This document shows positions 23,244-32,684 of a stretch of 64,000 bases of DNA, piece by piece. The stretch is from Siphonodentalium dalli. Its lineage: Eukaryota > Mollusca > Scaphopoda > Gadilida > Siphonodentaliidae. The DNA is taken from the NCBI GenBank assembly GCA_032622095.1, contig CP136061.1:26166991-26230990 (forward strand), in the 5' to 3' direction. The stretch's first letter is position 1, and each line of letters starts with the position of its first letter. The notes beneath the pieces were generated by a model. It was not told the DNA's origin, did not search any database, and was given only the letters and a program-made list of their open reading frames with translations. The translations under genes were made by a program, and so were the position numbers.

Positions 23244-23585
23244 ATGGCGAAAAAAACTCCACTGATTAAAAAATATGGTAGTTTTGTAATGGCTATGAAT
23301 CAGGCACCAACTCATTTTCGGAAAAAAATGATAAAAGATGCCCCAAAGAGAGTGATTGATTGCATGTCAGAATGCTGTAAAAATATTTTAAAAGGCAATG
23401 TAAAACTAACAGAAGCTCAGAAGCGCAAACTTCGTCCGAGGTGTAGACATCTCAGAGAACTTGCAAGTAAATCAACATCTTTGAAACGAAAAAAACAAAT
23501 TTTAAACCAGAAAGGAGGTTTTTTACCACTTCTTATGCTAGCACCGTTGCTTGGTAAAGCACTCGCTGGAATAATTCGCGGTTAA
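23244..23585 (+). CDS. Small basic virion protein with hydrophobic Gly-rich tail
   Basis: The 113-residue protein is very basic, with a helical Lys-rich body containing APKRVIDCMSECCKNILKGN and LTEAQKRKLRPR. It ends KGGFLPLLMLAPLLGKALAG, a GGFL-type amphipathic or membrane-active tail. The orthologue at 62459-62821 aligns over the full length without gaps of note. Such proteins are found next to capsid genes in Polintons and adintoviruses and are compared with adenovirus minor core/lytic proteins (pX, VI); that comparison is by context and tail motif, not by alignment. Confidence 0.85.
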   Translation: MAKKTPLIKKYGSFVMAMNQAPTHFRKKMIKDAPKRVIDCMSECCKNILKGNVKLTEAQKRKLRPRCRHLRELASKSTSLKRKKQILNQKGGFLPLLMLAPLLGKALAGIIRG

Positions 23586-23596
23586 ACTTGAAGAAA

Positions 23597-24328
23597 ATGG
23601 TCGCTGTTCCCTTCAAAATGTTGGATGACATTAAAAAATGGAGAATGAGTCTAACTAATCCGAAATTACCACCTAATCCTGAAATTACGAATAAATCAAA
23701 ACTAAGCAGAGAATTGAATTCAGTTTCTGATCAAAATTTGTCAGAATATGAGAAGGTTCAATTATATGGTACAACTTTACACAAAGTGAAAACTTCTCAA
23801 AAATCAGTTAGAGCTATTTCAGCCCCGAAAACAGAACCACCATTTAATCATCATCATAGGGATGTGATAGAAAGTATTCCGTTAAAGATGAGAAAAAAAG
23901 CTGAACAACTTTTACAACTGATTTCAAAACATCCACAAATGAAGATTGATGAACATGGACAATTAAAATATGGTGACAAAGTTATTAGAGGATCAAATAT
24001 TGTTGATCTCCTCAATGATATTGTACGACAAAGAAAAGGTTCCGAACCAACAGGTTGGCAAACCTTTTCACAAGGATTGAGCGAGCTTAATGTACCTCAA
24101 GATTTTGTAGGGAATAGAAACCGCTGGCTATGGATTAAAAAACATTTGAAAGATGATTCAGATGATGATTTTGAAACTCCGGTACAACGCATAACACCAA
24201 AACGATTTGATTCTCAACGATTCACACCAATGAAAGGTATAAAAGCAATACATTCAAAAACTAAAATAGCAGATAGGTTGACACCAAAGGGTATTAAAAC
24301 AGAAAAAACACAATGGGATCCATACTAG
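23597..24328 (+). CDS. Conserved Polinton protein of unknown function (VPFKML family)
   Basis: About 243 residues, orthologous to 62842-63549. It starts MVAVPFKML; the Polinton-2 copy has an ATG three codons further up, which here reads TTG (23588), so the start has probably shifted. Features: helical N-terminus with YEKVQLYGTTLHK, the segment IPLKMRKKAEQLLQLI, then GQLKYGDKVIRGSNIVDLLN and the conserved NVPQDFVGNRNRWLWIKK, followed by a basic Pro/Thr-rich tail with TPKRF and TPKG motifs. The family recurs between the small virion proteins and integrase in animal Polintons. No function is known to me. It ends directly against the integrase ATG (TAGATGAG). Confidence 0.85.
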   Translation: MVAVPFKMLDDIKKWRMSLTNPKLPPNPEITNKSKLSRELNSVSDQNLSEYEKVQLYGTTLHKVKTSQKSVRAISAPKTEPPFNHHHRDVIESIPLKMRKKAEQLLQLISKHPQMKIDEHGQLKYGDKVIRGSNIVDLLNDIVRQRKGSEPTGWQTFSQGLSELNVPQDFVGNRNRWLWIKKHLKDDSDDDFETPVQRITPKRFDSQRFTPMKGIKAIHSKTKIADRLTPKGIKTEKTQWDPY

Positions 24329-25384
24329 ATGAGCAGTTATCTAAACAAATTATATAATCCGAAGAAAGTTGGAAGTTATGGCGGTGTAATGAAGCTTTTT
24401 GATGAAGCGAAAAAGCAAAATAAAAAAATTAAACTCATAGATGTGAAGAAATGGTTGCAAGGTCAGTCGACATATACTTTACACAAACCAATAATTCGAA
24501 AATTCCAACGTAGAAAGACTATTGTGGCTGGGATTGATATTCAATGGCAGGCAGATTTAGCTGATCTTCAGAATTTGAAAAAACATAATGATAATTACAG
24601 ATATCTGTGTGTGTGATAGACGTTTTTTCAAAATTTGCGTGGGTAGTGCCAATCCACGATAAATCTGGACAAACTTTGATCGAATCATTCAGGAAAATTT
24701 TGAAATCTTCAAAACGTAAACCAAAATCGTTTCAAGCTGATAAAGGTTCTGAATTCAAAAATGAAAAGTTTTTGAAATTTCTGCGATCAGAAAACATTCA
24801 TTTCTTCACAACTGAGAATCCAGAGACTAAAGCAAGTATTTTCGAACGATTTCAAAGAACTTTAAAAACTCGTATGTGGAAGTATTTCACACACAATAAA
24901 ACTTCAAGATATATTGATGTTTTACAGCCCCTAGTCGATTCTTACAACAATAGTTATCACCGCAGCATAAAATCGAAACCGTCGGCAGTTACTTTGAAAA
25001 CTGAAGCTGAAATTTCCAAAAATCTATATGGAACAGGGAATAAAAAAGGAAAATCTACACTGAAAGTGGCTGACTTGGTTCGTATCAACAAAACCAAAAG
25101 AACATTTGAAAAGGGTTATTTACCAAACTGGACTCGTGAAATTTTCAAAGTTGATAAATCCAGTAACATACAAAGTTTCTGATCTTGATGGTGAAGAGAT
25201 TGCTGGATCATTCTACAAACATGAAATCCAGCATATAAAAGACAGTAAGGTGTATGAAATAGAATCAGTTATTGATAAAAGAACGAGAAGAGTGGGTGGT
25301 AAAACAGTAAAAGAAATTAAAGTTCATTGGCTTGGATATCCAAAAAAGTTTGACAGTTGGATCCCAGCTTCAAATTTAGTATAA
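24329..25384 (+). pseudogene. int: Retrovirus-type integrase with C-terminal chromo-like domain, frameshifted
   Basis: It would catalyse insertion of the element. The N-terminal part (24329-24616) holds the first catalytic Asp in WQADLADL (residue ~76). The rve core continues in another frame (from ~24610), with the second Asp in FQADKGSEF and the Glu in IFERFQRTLK. A second frame change near 25155-25165 leads to a chromo-like domain (VYEIESVIDKR...IKVHWLGYPKKFDSWIP). The first lesion is in a TG run at 24608-24617, where the intact Polinton-2 gene is one base longer. All three acidic residues survive, but no single frame covers the protein, so it is dead as it stands. Confidence 0.95.
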
Positions 25385-25397
25385 AACAGAATTTACC

Positions 25398-26501
25398 ATG
25401 TTGGAAAATCATTCAGATTCAATTAATCTCGATGAACCGTCACAATTTAAGTTCTGTGGTGAAAAAGTTGCTAAGAACCAAGTCACCTACTTCACGCAGA
25501 TAATTATTATTTATATCATAATAATTACATCTATTGTACACATTAGTATCCAGAGCGCAAACAAAGAATTGTGGCTTATTCTTCTAAGTAGTTCTCTAGG
25601 TTATATTCTACCAACACCTGGACTGAAATTATTGAAAAATACTGAGCAAAAAATGAATTCATTCTACATAACTCTCATGAGTGATAGTTCAATGTCACTT
25701 TACCCAGCCAACTCACAATGTTGTTTCACAGTGAAATTACCAAAAACCATACATATTGATAAAGAGCTTTGGGAAGTTGCAATGGATGAACTAATTGTAC
25801 CATCAGAAACATACAACATTATTGGAGATGCCTGCAAAATAAAAATAAAAACTTCTGTTCCAAGAATTTTACAATATTTGAATAAGATACCAATGAGTGA
25901 TGTAGTAATTTCAAAACCAGAAAATGGTATAGAATTAAAAATACCAGAAGGAGCATATTCTGGTGGAGCACTTTTGACAGATACAATTCAAGGTGTAATT
26001 GATAGTACAGTAAGCAGAATGATTCCAGAACTGGAATTCGAAATCGGATATTCCAAAGCACAACAACGAGTTAAAATTTCAACCAATAGTTATACCAAAG
26101 TAGGTCTTGTACTCCCCAAAGCTCTTTTGGATAAACTTGGTTACATAACAGAATCGAACACTGTCACATTTGCTACTCCTTCGATAACATTTCAATATGG
26201 AGTTGATTTATGTGCGGAGCATAATCAATTGTTTGTTTATTCTGACATTGCTGATTATACAATTCTTAGTGATGTTGAAGCACCGATATTACGAGTGACA
26301 TCATTCGAGAGTAAAAGAATACATGATGGTAAACATATTAGGCATGAATTCAAAAACTTACATTATGTACCAATATCAACGTCTAGCTTTGATACCATAA
26401 ATGTATATATAACTGGTGATACTGGCAAACCAATTCAGTTTATTGGTGGAAAGTCTATGGTAAAGTTGCAATTCCGACGCCGAAGTAATTTGTATTTATG
26501 A
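25398..26501 (+). CDS. Small membrane protein joined in frame to penton-like minor capsid protein
   Basis: This 367-codon frame appears to contain two proteins. Residues 1-85 form a short protein with two hydrophobic segments (FTQIIIIYIIIITSIVHI, ~33-50, and LWLILLSSSLGYIL, ~58-71). From Met86 (25653) follows MNSFYITLMSDSSMSLYPAN, the typical start of the Polinton single-jelly-roll minor capsid (penton-like) protein, which occupies capsid vertices. In other Polintons these are separate genes as far as I know, so the missing stop may be a lesion, or the capsid protein may start at 25653. The frame overlaps the next gene by 4 bases (ATGA). The penton call is by family pattern and position. Confidence 0.8.
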   Translation: MLENHSDSINLDEPSQFKFCGEKVAKNQVTYFTQIIIIYIIIITSIVHISIQSANKELWLILLSSSLGYILPTPGLKLLKNTEQKMNSFYITLMSDSSMSLYPANSQCCFTVKLPKTIHIDKELWEVAMDELIVPSETYNIIGDACKIKIKTSVPRILQYLNKIPMSDVVISKPENGIELKIPEGAYSGGALLTDTIQGVIDSTVSRMIPELEFEIGYSKAQQRVKISTNSYTKVGLVLPKALLDKLGYITESNTVTFATPSITFQYGVDLCAEHNQLFVYSDIADYTILSDVEAPILRVTSFESKRIHDGKHIRHEFKNLHYVPISTSSFDTINVYITGDTGKPIQFIGGKSMVKLQFRRRSNLYL

Positions 26502-26878
26502 TGATTCCCGTGTATAGAGGCGTATCTAGACAGTATGGAAATGGAATTGGTTCACTATTCAAATCTGCAATGAGAACAGTAATACCGTTTCTAAAACCTA
26601 TTGGTCAGATTGCTAAACAACAAGTATTCAAGCATGGACTTGCTGCAGTCGAAGATATCATTCATCGTGGTAAAAGTCCAAAAGACGTATTTTTGAAACA
26701 AGGTAAAGAAGCATTGAAATCTTTTGGAAGGGAAACAATAAAGAAAATATCAACACCAAATGGCATCATTAGATCATCGCGACCTTTGAAAAATCATTCT
26801 TCTCGTAAACGAGTTAGAAGTAAGTCCATTAAAACGCCTGTAAAGAAATCAAAACGATCTCTCGATATATTTGATTAA
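26498..26878 (+). CDS. Basic core-like virion protein
   Basis: A 126-residue, strongly basic protein starting MMIPVYRGVSRQYGNGIGSL. The N-terminal Tyr-Arg-Gly and GxGIGxLF elements and the amphipathic segment AMRTVIPFLKPIGQIAK are typical of a small protein placed before the major capsid gene in Polintons. The C-terminus has clusters SRKRVRSKS and VKKSKRS that could bind DNA or act as nuclear signals. It lies between the penton-like gene (ATGA overlap) and the major capsid gene (2-bp gap). The role, core/condensing or membrane lysis, is inferred. Confidence 0.8.
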   Translation: MMIPVYRGVSRQYGNGIGSLFKSAMRTVIPFLKPIGQIAKQQVFKHGLAAVEDIIHRGKSPKDVFLKQGKEALKSFGRETIKKISTPNGIIRSSRPLKNHSSRKRVRSKSIKTPVKKSKRSLDIFD

Positions 26879-26880
26879 TC

Positions 26881-28148
26881 ATGATGATGCAAAATGGATC
26901 ATGCGAATGCAGCAAGTCCGAGTTAGATGCTTCTGATGTTCCACCAACAATGACAACGATGTTGGAATCACAATGGATAGAACATCACCCGATTAGCTCT
27001 TTGAATAATTCCGCACCGATAGAATTTGTAATTCCGCCTCAAACTGAAAAATGGATAGATGTAAATCAATCATATTTGTACCTGAAATTCAAAATCACAA
27101 AAGCAGATGGAACAAACTTGGTTGATGGTACTGATGAAATTGCGCCTATTAACAACTTTTTCCATAGCATGTTCAATAGTATCGATATTTACCTAAATAA
27201 CAAACTTGTAACGGCAAACGGAGATACCTATCCTTATCGAGCCTACATGGAAAATCTCTTGGCTTATTCTGGTGAATGTAAAGAAAATCAACTTGCCGCA
27301 CTAGAAATGTGGTACCCCGACACCGCTAAGCAGTTCACCGAAAACACTAAAGCTGGTGGTAATGATGGATTGAAATCTCGCCAGGCAATCATAGCAGGTA
27401 GTAAAACGGTAGAATTGTGTGGTCGTTTACACACAGATATATTTCTACAAGAGAAATACTTACCAAATGGAATTGAGATAAGAATTCGTCTCAATAGAGC
27501 GAATCCAAAATTCTCTTTAATTGGTCAGGCCAACGGAAAAATAGTATTTGAAACGGCAGTTTTCAATGTTCGTACAATTACGCTGATGTCAGTAGTAGCA
27601 AATAACTTGAACCAAACAATAATACAGAAAAATATGAAAATACCGATTAGAAGAGTTGAAGTAAAAACATTCACTATTGGTGCAGGGCTTAGATCAAAAA
27701 TTGAAGATCACCTTTTTCAAGGACAATTGCCAAAGAGACTTTTCATAGGCTTGGTATCAAACAAAGATATGAATGGCGATATTGAAACGAACCCATTTCA
27801 TTTCCAACACTTCAATCTGAGAAAACTTGAAGTTAGTCAGGACGGACATACCATCCATAACCGACCATTTGAACCAAACTTTGAATCAGAACAATGCCTA
27901 AGATCTTATTTATCACTGTATCAGTCTTCGGGTATGTTTGGACAAAACAAATCCTTTGGTTTGAATCTCGAAAAATACATGACCAAGGAGCAGAGGAAGG
28001 ACATTTGCATCCTATAAAAACCGGTAACATACGGTTAGAGCTTCAGTTTGCTGCAGCTCTAGCTTCAGTGATCAACGTGATAGTCTATGCTGAGTTCGAT
28101 AATCAAGTTGAAATCAACAGTTTGCGAGAAATAATAACAGATTATTAA
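26881..28148 (+). pseudogene. mcp: Major capsid protein (double jelly-roll), frameshifted near the end
   Basis: The main frame (26881-28017, 378 codons) has the order and motifs of Polinton/adintovirus major capsid proteins: PIEFVIPPQTEKWIDVNQSY near the start, then NNFFHSMFNSIDIYLNNKLV, PYRAYMENLL and GRLHTDIFLQEKYLPNG. These proteins form trimeric capsomers of icosahedral particles. The conserved C-terminus (IRLELQFAAAL...VIVYAEFDNQVEI...TDY) is in a second frame ending at 28148, so a frameshift lies at about 27990-28015. Without the terminal strand the second jelly roll would be incomplete. Recognition of the family is secure; loss of function is inferred from the lesion. Confidence 0.9.
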
Positions 28149-28152
28149 AAAC

Positions 28153-28608
28153 ATGGATGGATTGCACTTGGAGGAAAAATTGAGACTGGAAGTTGGAGGA
28201 CTCGATTTCATTCCATATGTTTCTATCCTTGACAAAGTTCGGAAAACTTTCGAGAAATGTTTCGTTCATGAAATACAAAATCAAATTTCAAAAGAAGTGA
28301 CACTCAATTGTGAAGGATGTAAAATAGATCATCCAAGCCAGAAACGACATTTACTTTGTCTTTGGACACCACCTATACAATGGGTAGATATGTTCATTGA
28401 TATAGCACTACTTAAATTGAACATCTACCGAGTTATGGAACAATGGTATCCAGAAATAGAATCATTTACACCACAAGAGAAATTTGAGGCATTCAAACTT
28501 TGGAAAGATATAAAGGAAGTTGTTCATGCAAACTGTATCCAATTTAATTCGGTTTTTGTTGACTTGTGGTGTGAAAAAGTAAAAAAAAACTACGAAGATG
28601 AACACTAG
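28153..28608 (+). CDS. Conserved Polinton protein of unknown function, zinc-site candidate
   Basis: A 151-residue protein with CEGCKIDHPSQKRHLLC (residues ~56-72). This is a CxxC...H...H...C arrangement able to bind a metal. It is followed by a helical, Trp-rich C-terminus (WVDMFIDIALLKLNIYRVME). It sits between major capsid and protease and overlaps the protease ATG by 11 bp. Similar 'C-GC..HPSQ..H.C' proteins occur at this position in other animal Polintons, to my recollection. I cannot assign a function. The frame is intact. Confidence 0.8.
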   Translation: MDGLHLEEKLRLEVGGLDFIPYVSILDKVRKTFEKCFVHEIQNQISKEVTLNCEGCKIDHPSQKRHLLCLWTPPIQWVDMFIDIALLKLNIYRVMEQWYPEIESFTPQEKFEAFKLWKDIKEVVHANCIQFNSVFVDLWCEKVKKNYEDEH

Positions 28609-29128
28609 CGAACTTCAGCATATACTAGACAAATCATCCTACCTCTGTTCATTGTATGGTGTGGTGTGTGCATAAGATCAGTTACCACACGAGAAACCTC
28701 ATCATGTAAAAGCATACATAGTAAATACACATACGTCAGAAAAGCCAGGAGAACACTGGGTTGCAATATTCTTCAATGGGAACATTGCAACATATTTCGA
28801 TTCGTTTGGGATACCAGTTATTGATAAATATATCAAATGATTTATTCAAAGAAATTCGATCGAATGTAAAATAAACGTTGGGCGGTTTCAACATCACGGT
28901 ACAAACGTGTGTGGTATCTACTGCATATTTGCTTTACATTTCTTGAAAAGCGGATACGGTATAAAAGTATTAGTTGAAATGAATTTTGATGGTGACTACT
29001 TCAAAAATGATAGAAAAGTATTTGATTGGTTTCATAGAAACTATGAGCCCTTACGAAAAGAATCAGAAACATTACCCAAAACATGTATTTCACAAACTTG
29101 TAAGACTTACTGTGAATTTCAGTGTTGA
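28598..29128 (+). pseudogene. pro: Adenovirus-type cysteine protease (maturation protease), two internal stops
   Basis: One reading frame runs the whole length but contains a TAA at 28673-28675 and a TGA at about 28838-28840. Catalytic elements are all visible in that frame: His in GEHWVAIFF, Asp in YFDSFG, and Cys in TNVCGIYC. The family processes capsid precursors during virion maturation. With two stops the product cannot be made. The second stop is a TGA where neighbours suggest an Arg codon, consistent with C-to-T decay. The C-terminal open part (from 28907) has no separate function. A polyadenylation signal AATAAA follows at 29308-29313. Confidence 0.92.
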
Positions 29129-29307
29129 TAAAATGTGTTCATTACCAATTGTTTAAACATGTTAAAATCATAATCATTTTGTAAATATGTTGATTGTTAA
29201 TGATGAAATTAGTTACCAAATGTAAATTATGTTCATTGCATTACCAATTATTGATTGTAAATATGATAATTTCATGATCAGTTGTAATATTTTATTCTTA
29301 ATTCAAA

Positions 29308-29313
29308 AATAAA
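29308..29313 (+). terminator. Polyadenylation signal AATAAA
   Basis: It lies 180 bp after the protease stop in an AT-rich spacer (29129-29374). It marks the end of the rightward virion gene block, which unlike the accessory genes has no histone-type stem-loop. Confidence 0.6.
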
Positions 29314-29374
29314 AGTTATGTTATTGAAAAACAGTGTCTGTTTTTAATGATCGTCTTCGGCAATGTCGATGAAG

Positions 29375-29468
29375 ATCTTAATTCACCAAAAAGAAACACA
29401 TTTGAAATGACGTTCGGGAAATTTGGTAGAAAAAACGTCGCCAATGACGTCCGCGCGTTTTACATATA
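29375..29468 (+). promoter_or_regulatory. Accessory-class promoter for the 29505 gene
   Basis: It contains CACCAAAAAGAAACACATTT, TGACGTTCGGGAAATTTGG, GTCGCCAATGACGTC and CGCGCG in the same order as the copies at 15330 and 16722 (minus). CGGGAAA is E2F-like and TGACGTC is CRE-like. Confidence 0.75.
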
Positions 29469-29504
29469 ACAAAACCCCATTTAGAGTATATCATTCTCTC
29501 CACG

Positions 29505-29942
29505 ATGGAATACCCTAAAACTGACCTCGGATCTTATGTCAGAGCCATCCGTGTATCGGCCCCAAGACATATTGCGGTGTGGGAAACCCTTTCCTGGGCA
29601 GTGTATGGTACAGGTGAACAGTACTTTGAACTATTCACTTTTGTCAATGCAACTTGGGCTCGCAATCCTGCACTGTTCAGTGGACAGAAGACAGAGTACA
29701 TCGAATGGCTTGGGACAACAGGTGTCTTGCTTACGGTGGCGGCAACCCTTCTGCAGAGAAAGCTCGTGTTTTGGAGACAGAAGAAGGATCCGGAGTACAG
29801 ATTAGACGTACCTCCATTGAAGGGTGTGAGTATACCGCAAGGTATATTTCCACCTCTCATCAAGGGTTCGCTTGTGTTTCGGGAGTTGTATCAAGAGGAT
29901 GGATTTGAGTTCCTAAAGACCCCTTATTCACTTTTCTTGTGA
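29505..29942 (+). CDS. OTU-like pseudoenzyme, accessory (histone-stem-loop class)
   Basis: The 145-residue protein gives the best OTU-like pattern of the three family members: VWETLSWAVYGTGEQYFELF, then VNATWARNPALF, then a helix-strand VLLTVAATLLQRKLVFW (compare OTU: FRALSxxLYGTxExHxELR, NPxLF, ExxALAxxLxRPIxVF). The catalytic Cys position reads Ala (IAVWETL) and no terminal HY pair is present, so protease activity is unlikely. It lies just inside the right TIR, with the class promoter upstream and a stem-loop starting 13 nt after the stop. Together with 15492 and 16252 it flanks the virion/replication block. The frame is intact. Confidence 0.78.
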   Translation: MEYPKTDLGSYVRAIRVSAPRHIAVWETLSWAVYGTGEQYFELFTFVNATWARNPALFSGQKTEYIEWLGTTGVLLTVAATLLQRKLVFWRQKKDPEYRLDVPPLKGVSIPQGIFPPLIKGSLVFRELYQEDGFEFLKTPYSLFL

Positions 29943-29955
29943 TCTAACGTAAAAC

Positions 29956-29971
29956 GGCCCTTTTCAGGGCC
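29956..29971 (+). terminator. Histone-type 3' stem-loop
   Basis: GGCCCTTTTCAGGGCC with the 5' flank AAAAC and 3' flank ACCCAAAA, the full metazoan histone consensus including the ACCCA tail. The downstream purine-rich element is less obvious here (AAAACCTGC). Confidence 0.9.
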
Positions 29972-30021
29972 ACCCAAAACCTGCTATCAGATGACTCTTA
30001 CATGCACATTTTCACAGCCCT

Positions 30022-30546
30022 AGCGTCTTCGAATTCATTCGAAGACTTTCGCTTTTGTTAAAATGCACTGGTAAAGTAGCATAATTTACCAACACATCTA
30101 TTTTTTCTCGGTATTATTCTAAGTTCAGTTAGTCCAGCGAAAGGGAGCGCCCTTCGCTTACCACACTGGCATTAGAATCCGAGAAAAAAATCGATGTGTT
30201 TGTAAATTGTGCTCTTTTCAGTCAAAAAACCCTTCGAAGCGCTCACCTCACTCTTTGGAATCTAACACAACCTCTAGACCGAACCTGTGCCGTCACTCTG
30301 GCCCACCCCGTCGCTCGATGCCACTCTGGCCCATGGGCCAGAGTGGCATCTCCAGGATTTGTTTGATTTTTCTGGCCCATTTTTTTCTCGATGCCACTCT
30401 GGCCCATGGGCCAGAGTGGCATCTCCAGGATTTTGTTTATTTTTCTGGGCCAGAAAAATCAAAAAAATCCTGGAGATGCCACTCTGGCCCATGGGCCAGT
30501 GTGGCATCGAGCGACGGGGTGGGCCAGAGTGGCAGCCAATACTACT
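30022..30546. repeat. Polinton-1 right terminal inverted repeat
   Basis: Reverse complement of 14734-15213, with the same GCCACTCTGGCCCA palindromic tip blocks and the near-palindrome TTCGAATTCATTCGAA (30029-30046). It holds an extra ~50 bp including ATTTACCAACACATCTATTT, which makes a subterminal inverted pair with the copy at about 30195; the left TIR lacks this segment. Confidence 0.92.
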
Positions 30547-30552
30547 CATGCG
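30547..30552. other. Target-site duplication, right copy (CATGCG)
   Basis: Identical to 14728-14733. The next bases, GTTCTAT, complete the interrupted palindrome. Confidence 0.9.
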
Positions 30553-30559
30553 GTTCTAT

Positions 30560-32680
30560 CTATGTACAACATCCCAATTCGATCATGAGTTACAGTGTCA
30601 TTGACACTTTCATTTGTATCACCTAGTGTTGCTTAACCAAATTATCTTATTTCCATAAAATGATAGTATATCTCCTCCTAGTAATATGACATAGCCCCAG
30701 TAGTATATAATATATATGAATCGAATAAGCTTCAATGATTCCTTTTTAGAAAATCTTCTGTCAAATAATATTGATTTTATTGAGAATGTTACCTGTATTC
30801 CAGTAGGACAGGAGAAGGGACTATTGTTAAAACAAAAGTCGGAGCTCATCAAGATTGATAAAACATTTGTTAGCACCCTCAATCAATGCAACTGCCATAA
30901 TTTGTCATTTCAACTCGAACAAATTCTACTGCATCAAAAATAAACTCTTTTGTTATGCCTTTATATAGCAAGGAATAATCTACACGACCTGTATGGTATT
31001 GGGAGTATTGACATTGGGTTTTATAAAATGATGTTGTCTATGGCCCAGAAGGAATGCACTTTTTTCAATAACAGATTATTATATTTTTTTCAATAATGTT
31101 AACTTTATGATTCCAAATCATTTCAGCACAATAAAGCAACATGTGTTGTATGATATTATGGTGTGAACTTTTTAGACGGTGAACCGCTTTACATCTATGT
31201 ATTGTTTCTTTCATTATGGAACCCACATTGATTGATTGAAATTGATTAAAATCATTTGTTTATAATTCCATTCTGATCTGGTATTAAAAATAAAAAGGCG
31301 TTCTATATTCTATTCAAAAAAAATTTGTTGGCTCAAAATTTAGAAAGTGATACGTTACCCCAATAAATACATGTTCAATTAAGATTTAAAAATTGTCATC
31401 GAAAAACAAAGACACAGATGATATATGTTCTCAAGCAGTTCAGATTAGAAAGATACTCATCAAAACACACAGCTGTTGAAATTGGCATTGATACAAAACA
31501 CAACATACACAACGGGAACAATCGATTGTATCAATCTGAAAGACTGATTGCATAAACAAAATGTTTCATATCACGTTTCAAATGCATTTGTGGTTTAACG
31601 TTGTTAACAAATGCCCAAATTCAATCAACCATGTTATAAACAGTTGAACCTATTTCAACTCAATTTGTTTTATGTTAATCTCAAATTGGATCTAATATAA
31701 GCTTGTACCATATAATGTAAATTTATCATTCGCAGCACCCAAAATGCATGCAACGTAAATGACAGGCTGGATATTGTTAAAGGTTAGAATTTAGAAATAA
31801 CGAACATTTCCTCAAGAATATATTAGTAGTATTGTATAGTGATAGTGTGAATGAGATATTCTCCCCAAAACACTATTAAAGTGGTCCACCATTTATTTGT
31901 GCACAGTGTGTAATGAATGAGCAATAAGCAAAGCCCCTAACACTGGAAATGTTTTAGTAGAGTGATTAATGGTGACCCATTCAACCCAACGTTCATTCGT
32001 GGGGTCTGCCCGATGTGAACATTGGTTTGCTTATTGCACACTCTTTGCTTGCTGTACTTTAACTAATTTGGCATTTGTTTACATAACAGCATATGAAATT
32101 TACAATAACATACTATTTGAGCAATATTTATCATGGGTAGAAGAACAAAATATGCCATATTTTAATATTCTTTCTGTTTTAACGGATACATCATTCAACA
32201 GCAATACGCACTGCCATTCGTATCGTTAATTGATGAGACTGGCTCTTTAAATACCATATAAGGCATGTACTCGGGTTAAGCGAGTGTACATGTAGACGAT
32301 GAGTTACCTGGTTTTACCCCGAGTAAACTTTAGTAGATCTGGATTAAATCAGGCATCTTCAACGTCCAAGTAGTAGTTGCACATTTTTATAGGATAGTAT
32401 ATGGATCGATGCGGGTTAGTCTGTTAAACTTGGGTGCATGAATCCGATAAATTCATTACGCTCCAAAACTTTTGAATGTTCTCGTTCGATATTGTCAAAT
32501 TGAGAAGATGAGCATGGAAACAGAATTGTAGTATAGTAGTATGAGGATTGAAACCTGATCCTATTCCCGCTGTTGTTACATAATAGTTAGATTCCGAGGT
32601 GCAAAATATGTCAATAAATACGGTCAAGACTTTTTTACATACTTTATATGCCACAAAACAACTAATACCCTATTCAACTA
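30560..32680. other. Host non-coding DNA
   Basis: AT-rich, no supported gene. Short open frames (for example 30716-30943 and 31969-32229) have no family signature or splice context. Confidence 0.4.
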
Positions 32681-32684
32681 TTAA

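Larger units (their letters stand above)
14734..30546. mobile_element. Polinton-1: complete but decayed Maverick/Polinton element
   Basis: The element begins AGTAGTATTGGCTGCCACTC and ends with its reverse complement. It is flanked by the 6-bp duplication CATGCG (14728-14733 and 30547-30552), as is typical of Polintons. At 15.8 kb with ~0.5-kb TIRs it is in the usual size range. It encodes the diagnostic set: protein-primed DNA polymerase B, A32-like ATPase, integrase with chromo-like domain, adenovirus-type protease, and double- and single-jelly-roll capsid proteins. It also carries a histone-stem-loop accessory class. Integrase, major capsid, protease and one small virion gene are broken, so it cannot be autonomous. 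Family membership is established knowledge applied to visible motifs; loss of function is read directly. Confidence 0.96.

Noticed and set aside
30207-30626. Open frames in the right TIR
   Set aside because: Mirror image of the left TIR frames.
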